Assembly (NCBI RefSeq): GCF_030283145.1
Contig: NZ_JASNWE010000003.1
Span: forward strand, 496,001 to 560,000
Source: Actinomadura xylanilytica
GTDB lineage: Bacteria > Actinomycetota > Actinomycetes > Streptosporangiales > Streptosporangiaceae
Length of the DNA stretch: 64,000 bases
Direction of reading: 5' to 3'
Below, in pieces: positions 1 through 6,770 of this stretch. Each line of letters begins with the position of its first letter. The stretch's first letter is position 1. The notes beneath the pieces are model-generated. The model worked only from the letters and a program-made list of their open reading frames with translations, searched no databases and was not told the origin of the DNA. The position numbers were made by a program, and so were the translations under genes.

Positions 1-1
1 C

Positions 2-235
2 GACGAGGCCACCACCTACGGGGGCCGGTGGGTCGTCAACCCGTCCGGCGGGCTGATCTCCAAGGGCCACCCGCTCGGCGCCACCGGCATCGCCCAGTGC
101 GCCGAGCTGACCTGGCAGCTGCGCGGGACGGCCGGCGGGCGGCAGGTCGAGAACGCCGGCGTCGCCCTCCAGCACAACATCGGCCTCGGCAGCGCCTGCG
201 CCGTCGCGGTCTACACCAGGCCCGGCCGCCGCTGA
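2..235 (+). CDS. C-terminal part of thiolase / lipid-transfer protein (5' end outside window)
   Basis: Open from the window edge in the frame beginning at base 2, ending in TGA at 233-235; 77 codons are visible. The fragment carries the thiolase C-terminal signature NPSGGLISKGHPLGATG, which holds the active-site His of thiolases, then a short tail with an NIGLGSACAV stretch of the kind seen in SCP-x/lipid-transfer-like thiolases. Known family role: carbon-carbon bond cleavage or formation on acyl-CoA in beta-oxidation-type pathways, often sterol or branched-chain degradation in actinomycetes. The catalytic Cys regions lie upstream of the window, so activity cannot be judged. Nothing shows the substrate. 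A strong hairpin follows 17 bp after the stop, so this gene probably ends its transcription unit. Confidence 0.85.
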   Translation, partial: DEATTYGGRWVVNPSGGLISKGHPLGATGIAQCAELTWQLRGTAGGRQVENAGVALQHNIGLGSACAVAVYTRPGRR

Positions 236-251
236 GCGCCGCCGGCTGAGC

Positions 252-291
252 CCGCCGCCGTCGCCTCCGGGCGGACGGGCGACGGCGGCGG
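252..291 (+). terminator. Rho-independent-type hairpin after the thiolase
   Basis: Perfect 14-bp inverted repeat: CCGCCGCCGTCGCC at 252-265 and its complement at 278-291, with a 12-nt loop. There is no U-run, as is usual for terminators in high-GC actinomycetes. It lies just downstream of the thiolase stop. Confidence 0.7.
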
Positions 292-351
292 ACGGGCGGC
301 GGCAGCGGGCGGACGACGGCAGCGGGCGGACGGCCTGACGTAAGACAAATC

Positions 352-379
352 TTGACTCGCGTCTCACGCGCTTTATCCT
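352..379 (+). promoter_or_regulatory. Putative sigma-70-type promoter of the MpaB-family gene
   Basis: TTGACT (352-357) and TATCCT (374-379) with a 16-bp spacer sit about 25 bp before the start codon at 405, which has a GGAGG ribosome site at 396-400. A short inverted repeat AAGA-CAAA-TCTT just upstream overlaps the -35 side and could be an operator. Pattern recognition only. Confidence 0.5.
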
Positions 380-404
380 GAGGGCAGACGTCCCTGGAGG
401 TGCG

Positions 405-1286
405 ATGCCCGCCCCGTCTCCCTTCCCCGCACCCCCGGCACCGCTCGGACCCGGCTCGCTGCTCTGGAAGTACGCCGCCGACCTGCGCTCCCTCCTCCCG
501 GGCGCCGCCGCCGGGCTGATGCAGCTCCTGCACCCCGCGATCGGCGCCGGCGTCTCCGAGCACTCGGCGTTCTTCGACGCCCCGTTCGACCGGATCCACC
601 GCTCGGTCCCGCAGATCTGGGCGACCATCCTCGCCCCGGACGGGGCGGCGCGCGGGCGCGGCATCCGCGACCTGCACCGCGCCATCGGCGGCGTGGACGA
701 GCACGCCCGCCGCTACCACGCACTCGAACCCGAGACCTTCTGGTGGGCGCACGCCACGTTCACCTGGGAGATCTTCAAGGCGGCCGAGGTGTTCCATCCG
801 CGCGCGCTGAGCGCGGAGGACCACGACCGGCTCTACGCCGAGACCGTCACGTGGTACTCCCGCTACGGCGTCAGCATGCGGCCCGTCCCGCCCGACTACG
901 CCTCGTTCCAGAGCAAGTTCTGGCACATCTGCGCCAAGCGGCTGGAGCTGACCCCGGCGGCGGCACGGGCGCTCGACATCGCCAGGAGCGGCTCCGACAC
1001 CGTCTCGCTGCTGCCCGTGGGCGGCCCCCTCGCCGAGCGGGCCGGCAAGATCGTCGCAGAGCGCCCGCTGCGGCTGGTCACCTTCGGCTGCATGCCGCCG
1101 ATCGTCCGGGAGCGCTTCGGCATCCCGTGGGGCCCGCTCGACCAGGCCCGCTTCTCCGCGCTGGCGCTCGCCAACCGGCAGGGCTACCGGATGCTGCCGA
1201 CCGGCGTGAACCACTGGGCGCTGCGCAGCATGCTCCGCTACATCGGCTCCCAGACCCGCGAACAGCGCTACCAGCCCGCCGCCTGA
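405..1286 (+). CDS. Oxygenase MpaB family protein (DUF2236)
   Basis: 293 residues. Matches the DUF2236 / MpaB-type family, related to rubber oxygenase and to the fungal ER-bound oxygenase MpaB, whose members use a b-type haem bound by histidines. Visible family features are the LMQLLHPAIGAGVSEHS segment near residues 38-54, HRAIGGVDEHARRYHAL near 91-107 and the WWAHATFTW block at 113-121, which supply conserved His residues. No signal peptide, so probably cytoplasmic. The start is fixed by GGAGG four bases upstream and a plausible promoter at 352-379. It is monocistronic, because the next gene has its own palindrome-bearing promoter region. The substrate is unknown; actinomycete paralogues are numerous and mostly uncharacterised. 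Confidence 0.8.
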   Translation: MPAPSPFPAPPAPLGPGSLLWKYAADLRSLLPGAAAGLMQLLHPAIGAGVSEHSAFFDAPFDRIHRSVPQIWATILAPDGAARGRGIRDLHRAIGGVDEHARRYHALEPETFWWAHATFTWEIFKAAEVFHPRALSAEDHDRLYAETVTWYSRYGVSMRPVPPDYASFQSKFWHICAKRLELTPAAARALDIARSGSDTVSLLPVGGPLAERAGKIVAERPLRLVTFGCMPPIVRERFGIPWGPLDQARFSALALANRQGYRMLPTGVNHWALRSMLRYIGSQTREQRYQPAA

Positions 1287-1328
1287 GCCGTCCGGAACCC
1301 CTGGTCCCGCTCCTGCCATCACCAAATG

Positions 1329-1346
1329 GAACGAATCATTCCGTTC
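1329..1346. promoter_or_regulatory. Palindromic operator-like site upstream of the TIGR03086 protein
   Basis: GAACG (1329-1333) and CGTTC (1342-1346) are perfect 5-bp arms around an 8-bp centre with partial symmetry. The site lies 45-62 bp before the start at 1391, and a -10-like TAGACT follows at 1350-1355. TetR-family operators often have this AACG-N-CGTT form. No regulator gene adjoins it. Confidence 0.35.
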
Positions 1347-1390
1347 TGATAGACTCGATGCAGCGCGGAACCACCCGAAGGGAACCGGAT

Positions 1391-1984
1391 ATGAGCGAGA
1401 TCATCATTTCAGGATGGACCGTACTCGATGCCGCTCACCAGGCATTGCGTACGGCGGTGCGCGGCGTCCCGGCCGACGGCTGGACGCTGCCGACCCCCTG
1501 CGCGGACTGGACGGCGACGCAGGTGCTCCAGCACGCCGCGGGCGACCAGCTCGCCTACGCCGCCGCGATCACGGGCGGGCCCGGCCCCGGCTACGACCCG
1601 TTCAAGCCCTCCGGCGTCCTGGACCGGACCCCTCACGAGGTGACCGAGGAGGCGCTGAACACGACCGCGTCCGCCTGGGCCACCGTCGCCAAGGACGCGC
1701 CGGAGGTCACGACCCCGATCCCGCCGCACTCGATGTCCGGCGAGCTCGGGGCCGGCGCCGCCGGGCTGGACGCCGCCGTCCACGCCTGGGACATCGCCGT
1801 CGCGGCCGGCCTCCCGTCCCCGCTGACCCCCGAGCTGGCCCGGCCGCTGCTGAAGGTCGCGATGGAGCTCGTCGAACCGCTCCGGCAGTACGGCGTGTTC
1901 GGGCCGGCGCTCCCGGCGGGCCCCGACGACGCCGTCGCGGCGCTCCTGAGCTACCTCGGCCGCGACCCGCACTGGAAGCCCTGA
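1391..1984 (+). CDS. TIGR03086-type metal-binding, maleylpyruvate-isomerase-fold protein
   Basis: 197 residues beginning MSEIIISGW. The N-terminal half has the pattern of the DinB/mycothiol-dependent maleylpyruvate isomerase fold: PCADWTATQVLQHAAGDQLAY at about residues 36-56, with His48 as a likely metal ligand, and a later VHAWDIAVAAG segment carrying the second His and Asp. Members of this fold bind a divalent metal and often use mycothiol, the actinomycete thiol. The actual substrate of TIGR03086 proteins is unknown. The ATG at 1391 is chosen because the homologous region begins right there. Transcription is independent of the MpaB gene, to judge from the palindrome at 1329-1346, and it converges on the adenosine deaminase operon across a hairpin. 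Confidence 0.75.
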   Translation: MSEIIISGWTVLDAAHQALRTAVRGVPADGWTLPTPCADWTATQVLQHAAGDQLAYAAAITGGPGPGYDPFKPSGVLDRTPHEVTEEALNTTASAWATVAKDAPEVTTPIPPHSMSGELGAGAAGLDAAVHAWDIAVAAGLPSPLTPELARPLLKVAMELVEPLRQYGVFGPALPAGPDDAVAALLSYLGRDPHWKP

Positions 1985-1997
1985 CCGCGACGCGCGA

Positions 1998-2025
1998 CGG
2001 CGGCCGGCGCGGGAACCGGCCGCCG
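1998..2025. terminator. Bidirectional hairpin between convergent genes
   Basis: CGGCGGCCGG at 1998-2007 pairs perfectly with 2016-2025 across an 8-nt loop. It sits in the 43-bp gap between the TIGR03086 gene (+) and the adenosine deaminase gene (-), so it can serve both. Confidence 0.7.
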
Positions 2026-2027
2026 GC

Positions 2028-3050
2028 TCACGACGCGGCGCCCGCGTACGCCTCGTCCACGAACGTCGCGACGCGCGCCCGCACCGGCTCGGGCGCGAAC
2101 GAGGCGGCCAGCGCGGCCCGGTTGACCTCGGCGAAGTCGGCGAGGGTCCAGCCGTGGACGTCTCGCAGCCGCTCGTACTCCTCGGTCAGCCGCACGCCGG
2201 TGACCGCCCGCGTGTCGGTGCTGATCCCGACCCGCACGCCCGCCTCGCGCAGCCGTCCCACCGGATGCTCGGCGAGCGAGGGCGCGGTGGAGGTCTGCAC
2301 GTTGCAGGACGGGCAGACCTCCAGATGGACCCCTTCCTCCCTCAGCCGCGCGAGCAGCTCGGGGTCCTCGGCGCTGCGGACGCCGTGCCCGATGCGGCGG
2401 GTGCCCGTCTTGTCGAGGGCCTCCCGCACGCTGCCGGGACCGCCGGACTCCCCGGCGTGGACGGTCACGCCCAGTCCCCCGTCCCGGGCGTGCGCGAACG
2501 CCGGCACGTGCGGATCGAGCGGATGGGCGATCTCGTCACCGGCGATGTCGAGCGCGACCACCGGCCCCGAACGCGCGTGCCGGACGGCGAGCCGCGCGGT
2601 CTCCAGGCTGCGTCCGGCGTCGTAGTCGCGCAGCGTGCACAGGATCAGCCCGGCGTCGATACCGGTCGCCGCCGACTGCGCCGCCGTCTCCTCCGCCACG
2701 TGCGCGACGACCTGGTCGGCCGACAGCTCTCCGCCCTCGGTATGGACCAGGGGCGCGAAGCGCAGCTCGGCGTAGGCGATCCCGTCGCGGGACATCTGCT
2801 CGAAGACGTCCTGCACCGCGATCCGCAGCGCCCGCCCGCTCTGGAGCAGCGCACGGTAATGCAGGGTGTAGGTCAGGTAGTCCGCGAGGGACGCGCACTT
2901 CGGCGGCGCGACGAAGGTCCGGGCGTAGTGCTCGCGGGTGATCCTCGGGTCGATGCGCCGCGCCGCGTCGTAGCTCAGGCAGCAGTCGAGATGGCTGTGC
3001 AGCTCGACCTTGGGGAGGTTGGTGAGATCCATCCTCCGCACGCTAGTCAT
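2028..3050 (-). CDS. Adenosine deaminase family protein
   Basis: 340 residues from the ATG at 3050. Amidohydrolase-superfamily ADA signatures appear in order: VELHSHLD near residues 15-22 (the HxH zinc pair), VTVHAGESGGPGS (zinc His and catalytic Glu), RRIGHGVRS (catalytic His), EVCPSCNVQT, and GISTDTRAVTG, whose first Asp is the zinc ligand. In animal ADA the last motif has two Asp; here the second is Thr. The first motif continues DCCLS where many ADAs have DGAL. The reaction (adenosine to inosine) is therefore likely, but a related aminopurine or modified nucleoside is possible. It is the last gene of an operon with the amidohydrolase, 5 bp upstream, and TetR. An in-frame ATG at 3032 sits directly on GGAGG, too close to use comfortably, so 3050 is preferred. 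Confidence 0.82.
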   Translation of the reverse strand: MTSVRRMDLTNLPKVELHSHLDCCLSYDAARRIDPRITREHYARTFVAPPKCASLADYLTYTLHYRALLQSGRALRIAVQDVFEQMSRDGIAYAELRFAPLVHTEGGELSADQVVAHVAEETAAQSAATGIDAGLILCTLRDYDAGRSLETARLAVRHARSGPVVALDIAGDEIAHPLDPHVPAFAHARDGGLGVTVHAGESGGPGSVREALDKTGTRRIGHGVRSAEDPELLARLREEGVHLEVCPSCNVQTSTAPSLAEHPVGRLREAGVRVGISTDTRAVTGVRLTEEYERLRDVHGWTLADFAEVNRAALAASFAPEPVRARVATFVDEAYAGAAS

Positions 3051-3055
3051 ACGTA

Positions 3056-3898
3056 TTACTGGACGCCAACCCGCTCCCCGACGCCGGACCCGGAGAAGAA
3101 GACCCGCCTGGCGTTGCCGGACAGGAACGCCTCCCGGGCCGCGTCGTCCAGCCCCAGCTCGGGCAGGCCCTTCAGGGCGCGGTCCGCGCTGATCATCGGG
3201 TGGTTGGTGCCGAACATGACCTTGTGCCGCCGGTCCTGCTTCATGTACGCGACCAGCTCGGGCGGGTAGCGCCGCACCGTGTACGCGGAGGTGTCGATGT
3301 AGACGTTGGGGTGCTTGCGGCAGACCGCGATCATCTCCTCGGTCCACGGGTAGCCGATGTGGCCGCCGACGATGACCAGGTCGGGGAAGTCCAGCGCCAC
3401 CTGGTCGACGTACGGGATCGGCCGGCCCGTCTCGCTCGGCCGCAGCGGCCCGGTGTGCCCGACCTGCGTGCAGAACGGGACGCCGAGCTCGACGCACTCG
3501 GCGTACAGCGGGTAGTAGCGCCGGTCGGTCGGCGGCAGCTCCCACAGCCACGGCACGACCCGCAGCCCCACGAAGCCCAGCTCGGTCACGCACCGCCGCA
3601 GCTCCCGCACCGCCTCCATCGGCTTGCGCAGGTCGACCGACGCGACCCCGCGCAGCCGCCCCGGCGCCGCCGCGACGGACGCGGCCACCTCGTCGTTGCT
3701 CACCAGCGCGCCCTCCGGGCCGTACCAGGCGCTGATCAGGCCGACGTCGATGTTCCCCGCGTCCATCGCGGCCACCGTCACCTCGACCGGGACCTCCTCC
3801 TTCGGCGGCTCCTGCCCCGTCCACCGCCAGAGCGAGTCGAGCATCTCGTGGTTCAGGAACCGCACCGTGCCGTGCTGCATCCAAGCGTCGATGATCAT
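3056..3898 (-). CDS. Amidohydrolase family 2 protein (ACMSD-like TIM barrel)
   Basis: 280 residues. Amidohydrolase_2 / ACMSD-like fold. The N-terminal metal motif is variant (MIIDAWMQHG), followed by CTQVGHTGPLRPSE, IVGGHIGYPWTEEM and FGTNHPMIS, corresponding to the conserved His positions and the C-terminal Asp region of the family, where Asn-His replaces the usual Asp. Family members decarboxylate or hydrolyse small aromatic or carboxylated substrates. The start at 3898 has AGGAGG nine bases upstream and overlaps the TetR stop as ATGA, so the two are translationally coupled. The operon order TetR, amidohydrolase, adenosine deaminase-like suggests a joint, inducer-controlled catabolic step. 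The substrate is not evident. Confidence 0.78.
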   Translation of the reverse strand: MIIDAWMQHGTVRFLNHEMLDSLWRWTGQEPPKEEVPVEVTVAAMDAGNIDVGLISAWYGPEGALVSNDEVAASVAAAPGRLRGVASVDLRKPMEAVRELRRCVTELGFVGLRVVPWLWELPPTDRRYYPLYAECVELGVPFCTQVGHTGPLRPSETGRPIPYVDQVALDFPDLVIVGGHIGYPWTEEMIAVCRKHPNVYIDTSAYTVRRYPPELVAYMKQDRRHKVMFGTNHPMISADRALKGLPELGLDDAAREAFLSGNARRVFFSGSGVGERVGVQ

Positions 3899-4461
3899 TG
3901 TGATCCTCCTAGCGACCGCCATGCGGCCTCGCTCAACGTGCCGATCTGTTCGTCCCCGGGGAGCGGGATCTCGCCGTTCAGCCAGAGCCGGCACAGCTCG
4001 TGCGCCGGTCCGAGCCACAGCACGAGCGAGGTGACGCGGTCCAGCTCGGGCAGCGCCCCGTGGTGGACGTGGACCCGCCACCAGCCGAGCACCTCGCCGA
4101 AGAACGCCCGGTTGCGCGTCTTCAGCTCGGCGCCCAGAGGCTGCCTCTCGGTGAACAGGAACCGCGCCCGGTCGGGGTTCTGCACGCACCACCGCACGTG
4201 AAAGGCGACCATCGCGGTCACTCCCTCGCGGGCGCTCTCGTGCCTCCGCAACTCCACGACGAACGCGTCCTGGTACAGGGAGATGCAGTCAAGGAACAGC
4301 GCCCCCGCGACCTGTTCCTTGCCCGCAAAGTGGTGGTAGAAGCTGCCGACACTGACCCCGCTCGCCGCACGCAGCCGGCTCAGGGTCGTGCCCGCCACCC
4401 CGTCCCGCCCGAACAGCTCCAGGGCCGCCCGCAGGATCCGGTCCCGCCCCGCCTCGCTCAC
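3895..4461 (-). CDS. TetR/AcrR family transcriptional regulator
   Basis: 188 residues from a GTG at 4461. N-terminal TetR helix-turn-helix at about residues 8-52 (ILRAALELFGRDGVAGTTLS followed by SGVSVGSFYHHFAGKE); the C-terminal part is a ligand-binding helical domain. No Shine-Dalgarno precedes the GTG, and the start codon itself overlaps the first of two palindromes, which points to a leaderless, autorepressed transcript. It heads the operon with the amidohydrolase (4-bp overlap) and the adenosine deaminase-like gene, which it probably controls together with itself. Confidence 0.9.
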   Translation of the reverse strand: MSEAGRDRILRAALELFGRDGVAGTTLSRLRAASGVSVGSFYHHFAGKEQVAGALFLDCISLYQDAFVVELRRHESAREGVTAMVAFHVRWCVQNPDRARFLFTERQPLGAELKTRNRAFFGEVLGWWRVHVHHGALPELDRVTSLVLWLGPAHELCRLWLNGEIPLPGDEQIGTLSEAAWRSLGGSQ

Positions 4462-4496
4462 AGAACATTATTCTGGTGCCCTAGAACATAATTCTG
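4461..4496 (-). promoter_or_regulatory. Tandem operator for the TetR operon
   Basis: Two copies of the palindrome AGAACATNATTCT: 4461-4475 (CAGAA and TTCTG arms) and 4482-4496. They are offset by 21 bp, about two helical turns, so two repressor dimers could bind the same face of the DNA. The first copy overlaps the GTG start codon of the regulator. Confidence 0.7.
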
Positions 4497-4569
4497 CAAG
4501 TCCGATCGGGAGGGACGGCCGGCACGGCCGCGCCGGCGACCCGCATCCGCCGGGTCAGGGAGGGGCGCC

Positions 4570-4896
4570 TCAGTGCGCGCCGCCGCCGGCGAGGTTGAGG
4601 CCGACGACGCCGACGATGATGAGCGCGAGGGCGCCGATCTTGAGGGCGGAGACCTGGTCGCCCATCAGCAGCATGCCGAGCGCGGCGGTGCCGACCGCGC
4701 CGATGCCGACCCACACCGCGTACGCGGTGCCGACGTCCAGGGTCTTGAGGGCGAAGTTGAGCAGGCCGAAGCTGATGGCGGCGAAGGCCAGGAAGCCGAC
4801 CGCGGGCAGCGGCTCGGAGAAGCCCTTGCTGGCCTTGAGACAGAGGGCCATTGCGACCTCGAAGAGGCCGGCGACGACGACGAGGATCCATGCCAT
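4570..4896 (-). CDS. gdx: SMR-family guanidinium exporter (Gdx/SugE type)
   Basis: 108 residues with four hydrophobic helices. The essential membrane Glu of SMR transporters is visible in AGLFEVAMALCLKASKGF at about residue 13, and the LKASKGF segment is typical of the SugE/Gdx branch, not of the drug-exporting EmrE branch. Known function of that branch: proton-coupled export of guanidinium as a dual-topology dimer. The start at 4896 has GGAG eight bases upstream. The leader contains a guanidine-III riboswitch at 4934-4978, which independently points to guanidinium as the substrate. The gene is monocistronic. Confidence 0.9.
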   Translation of the reverse strand: MAWILVVVAGLFEVAMALCLKASKGFSEPLPAVGFLAFAAISFGLLNFALKTLDVGTAYAVWVGIGAVGTAALGMLLMGDQVSALKIGALALIIVGVVGLNLAGGGAH

Positions 4897-4933
4897 GGTG
4901 CACACTCCCGGACGGGACGAGACGACAACGTCA

Positions 4934-4978
4934 CGCGTCGTCTTGGCTTGCCGGGTACGGCGCGTACTCCTCGTCCGG
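4934..4978 (-). promoter_or_regulatory. Guanidine-III (ykkC-III) riboswitch
   Basis: Read on the minus strand, the leader contains CCGGACGAGG, then GCGCCGTACCCGG, then CAAGCCAAGACGACG. This is the conserved core of the guanidine-III class as I recall it from the characterised actinomycete aptamer. It lies about 38 bases upstream of the SMR start codon. Downstream, CTCGTCC (minus-strand reading of 4915-4921) is complementary to the GGACGAG of the aptamer, and TCCC/GGGA arms could enclose the ribosome site at 4906-4909, so an expression platform acting on translation is plausible. Which fold is the guanidine-bound one is not resolved here. Confidence 0.88.
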
Positions 4979-5081
4979 GAGGGCGGCTCGCGCCCTCACC
5001 GGTGCCAACGGCCCGCCGCCGCCCCTTGTTCCCCCCGGCGCCGACCGGACGGGTCTCGGCCGGCGAAGCCCCCGTCCGGGA

Positions 5082-5771
5082 TCAGGGTTCCAGACCGGGG
5101 GGCGCGAACGCGCCGGTGTCGCGGAGCTCGCGGACCACGGCGACCAGGGCGGCGACCGCGTCGCCGGCGTCGCCCCGCCGCCATACGAGGCCGTCCCTCG
5201 GGATCAGGACGAGCGGCCGGCGCGACAGGCGGGCCGGGTCGACGGCGGCCCCGGCGGCGAGCGGATGGCCGGCCGCGAGCGTGGCCACCAGCGGCTCGCG
5301 GGCGACCGGCAGGACCGCGAGGCCGGGGGCCTGGTCGGGCTCCCAGCCGAAGGCGAGGTCGAGCCGGTGCTCGGCGAGGGCGGCGAGCTGGTCGGGCGTG
5401 GTCATCGGCCGGGGCAGCACCCGGACGGACGGCGCCCGGGGCACCGCGAGCTGGAACAGCCGCGGGCCGATGTCCTCGGCGTACCCGACCCTGACCTCTC
5501 CGGCGTGCCCGTGCGCGGCGCGGCGGCCGACCTCGAGGGCGTGCCCGGCGGCGTCCAGGACGCGCCGGGCCTCGGGCAGGAACGCCTCACCGGCGGCGGT
5601 GAGCGCGACCCGGCGGCTGGTGCGGGCGAACAGCGGGGCGCCCAGCTCCCGCTCCAGGCGGCGGATCTGCTCGCTGACCGACTGCTGGGCCACCCGCATC
5701 CGCGCGGCGGCCCGCCCGAAGTGCAGTTCCTCCGCGACGGCGACGGCGTACTCGAGCTGGCGAAGGTCCAC
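5082..5771 (-). CDS. LysR-family regulator, shortened in its effector domain
   Basis: 229 residues from a GTG at 5771 (GGAG four bases upstream). Residues 1-60 form a clear LysR winged HTH (VDLRQLEYAVAVAEELHFGR then AQQSVSEQIRRLERELGAPLF). The effector-binding part runs normally to PLVLIPRDG near residue 193 and then continues as LVWRRGDAGDAV, which resembles the usual penultimate strand and helix of LysR proteins. Family members are about 290-310 residues long, so 60-80 residues of the second half-domain appear to be missing in frame, with the join near base 5189. It is divergent from the SDR gene at 5887; the intergenic palindrome at 5782-5802 is a candidate binding site. It may still bind DNA but sense its ligand abnormally. 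Confidence 0.8.
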   Translation of the reverse strand: MDLRQLEYAVAVAEELHFGRAAARMRVAQQSVSEQIRRLERELGAPLFARTSRRVALTAAGEAFLPEARRVLDAAGHALEVGRRAAHGHAGEVRVGYAEDIGPRLFQLAVPRAPSVRVLPRPMTTPDQLAALAEHRLDLAFGWEPDQAPGLAVLPVAREPLVATLAAGHPLAAGAAVDPARLSRRPLVLIPRDGLVWRRGDAGDAVAALVAVVRELRDTGAFAPPGLEP

Positions 5772-5781
5772 AGCGCTCCGA

Positions 5782-5802
5782 TCGACAGGCCCCGCCTGTC
5801 GA
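5782..5802. promoter_or_regulatory. Perfect palindrome between LysR and SDR genes
   Basis: TCGACAGGC (5782-5790) and its exact complement (5794-5802) flank a CCC centre. It lies 11 bp upstream of the LysR start and 85 bp before the SDR start, a normal position for a LysR autoregulatory site. Confidence 0.5.
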
Positions 5803-5886
5803 CCGTACCCGTCCTGGTCGTTGATCCGGGCGGGCGCGGGCGGCTGAATGGAGGGCACATCCCTGCGATCCCCTGGAGTCGATCCC

Positions 5887-6714
5887 ATGAAGACCTGGTT
5901 CATCACCGGCACATCGCGCGGTTTCGGCCGGGAGCTGACCGAGCGGCTGCTCGCGCGGGGCGACCGCGTCGCGGCCACGCTGCGCGCGCCGGAGCGGCTG
6001 GCGGGCCTTCAGGCCGAGCACGGCGAGCGGCTGTGGGTCCGCGGGCTGGACGTGACCGACACCGCCCGGCTGCGCGCGGTGGTGGACGCGGCGTTCGCCG
6101 ACCTCGGCCGGATCGACGTCGTGGTCTCCAACGCCGGTTCCGGCGTCTTCGGGGCGGCCGAGGAGCTCACCGACGCCGACGTGGACGATCTGATCGCCAC
6201 CAATCTCACCGGGTCCATCCAGCTCGCCCGCGCGGTCGTGCCGCACCTGCGCGCCCAGGGCGGGGGCCGCATCGTGCAGGTCTCCAGCATGGGCGGGCAC
6301 ATCGGCTTCCCCGGCTTCTCCCTCTACCACGCCACGAAATGGGGGGTCGAGGGGTTCTTCGAGGGGTTCTTCGAGGCGTTCGCCCGGGAGGTCGAGCCGT
6401 TCGGCGTCCGCACCACGCTGGTCGAGCCCGGTATGATCCGCACCTCTTTCTACGCGGCCGTGGGCCGGGCGGAGGTGCACCCCGCGTACGCGGACGATCC
6501 GGGCATCGCACGGGGCGACATCCCGCTGGAGGACATGCCCGGTGACCAGGCGAAGGTGGTCGCGGCGATGATCGACGTCGCCGAGGCCGCCGATCCGCCC
6601 CGGCGGCTGCTGCTGGGCTCGGACGCCTACGCCCTGGTGCACGCCGCGATGGTCGAGCGCCTCGCGGCCGTCGAGGCCCAGAAGGACGTGGCGTACTCCA
6701 CCGACGTCGGCTAG
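5887..6714 (+). CDS. Short-chain dehydrogenase/reductase
   Basis: 275 residues. Classical SDR: the cofactor motif TGTSRGFG at residues 8-15, NAG-type motif SNAGSGVFG, and the catalytic Ser with YHATK (Tyr and Lys). The length and the EPGMIRTSFY segment are typical of the oxidoreductase group annotated as SDR family 'oxidoreductase' next to LysR regulators. It is probably an NADP-dependent carbonyl reductase of unknown substrate. The ATG at 5887 has GGAG eight bases upstream; an in-frame ATG at 5848 lacks a good ribosome site. It is divergent from the shortened LysR and ends at a strong hairpin. Confidence 0.85.
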   Translation: MKTWFITGTSRGFGRELTERLLARGDRVAATLRAPERLAGLQAEHGERLWVRGLDVTDTARLRAVVDAAFADLGRIDVVVSNAGSGVFGAAEELTDADVDDLIATNLTGSIQLARAVVPHLRAQGGGRIVQVSSMGGHIGFPGFSLYHATKWGVEGFFEGFFEAFAREVEPFGVRTTLVEPGMIRTSFYAAVGRAEVHPAYADDPGIARGDIPLEDMPGDQAKVVAAMIDVAEAADPPRRLLLGSDAYALVHAAMVERLAAVEAQKDVAYSTDVG

Positions 6715-6730
6715 CACCGCCCAGGCGGAG

Positions 6731-6765
6731 GCCGCCGGGCCCGCCGTCGCGCGGGGCCCGGCGGC
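6731..6765. terminator. Bidirectional terminator hairpin
   Basis: GCCGCCGGGCCC (6731-6742) and its perfect complement (6754-6765) with an 11-nt loop, placed between the convergent SDR (+) and secreted hydrolase (-). Confidence 0.8.
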
Positions 6766-6770
6766 GCCGG

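Noticed and set aside
290..335. Tandem GGCAGCGGGCGGACG repeat after the thiolase
   Set aside because: Only two copies in very GC-rich DNA; no link to a promoter or coding unit, so not called a repeat feature.
4570..4896. Quaternary-ammonium (EmrE-type) drug exporter for the SMR gene
   Set aside because: The guanidine-III riboswitch and the SugE/Gdx-type LKASKGF segment favour guanidinium export.
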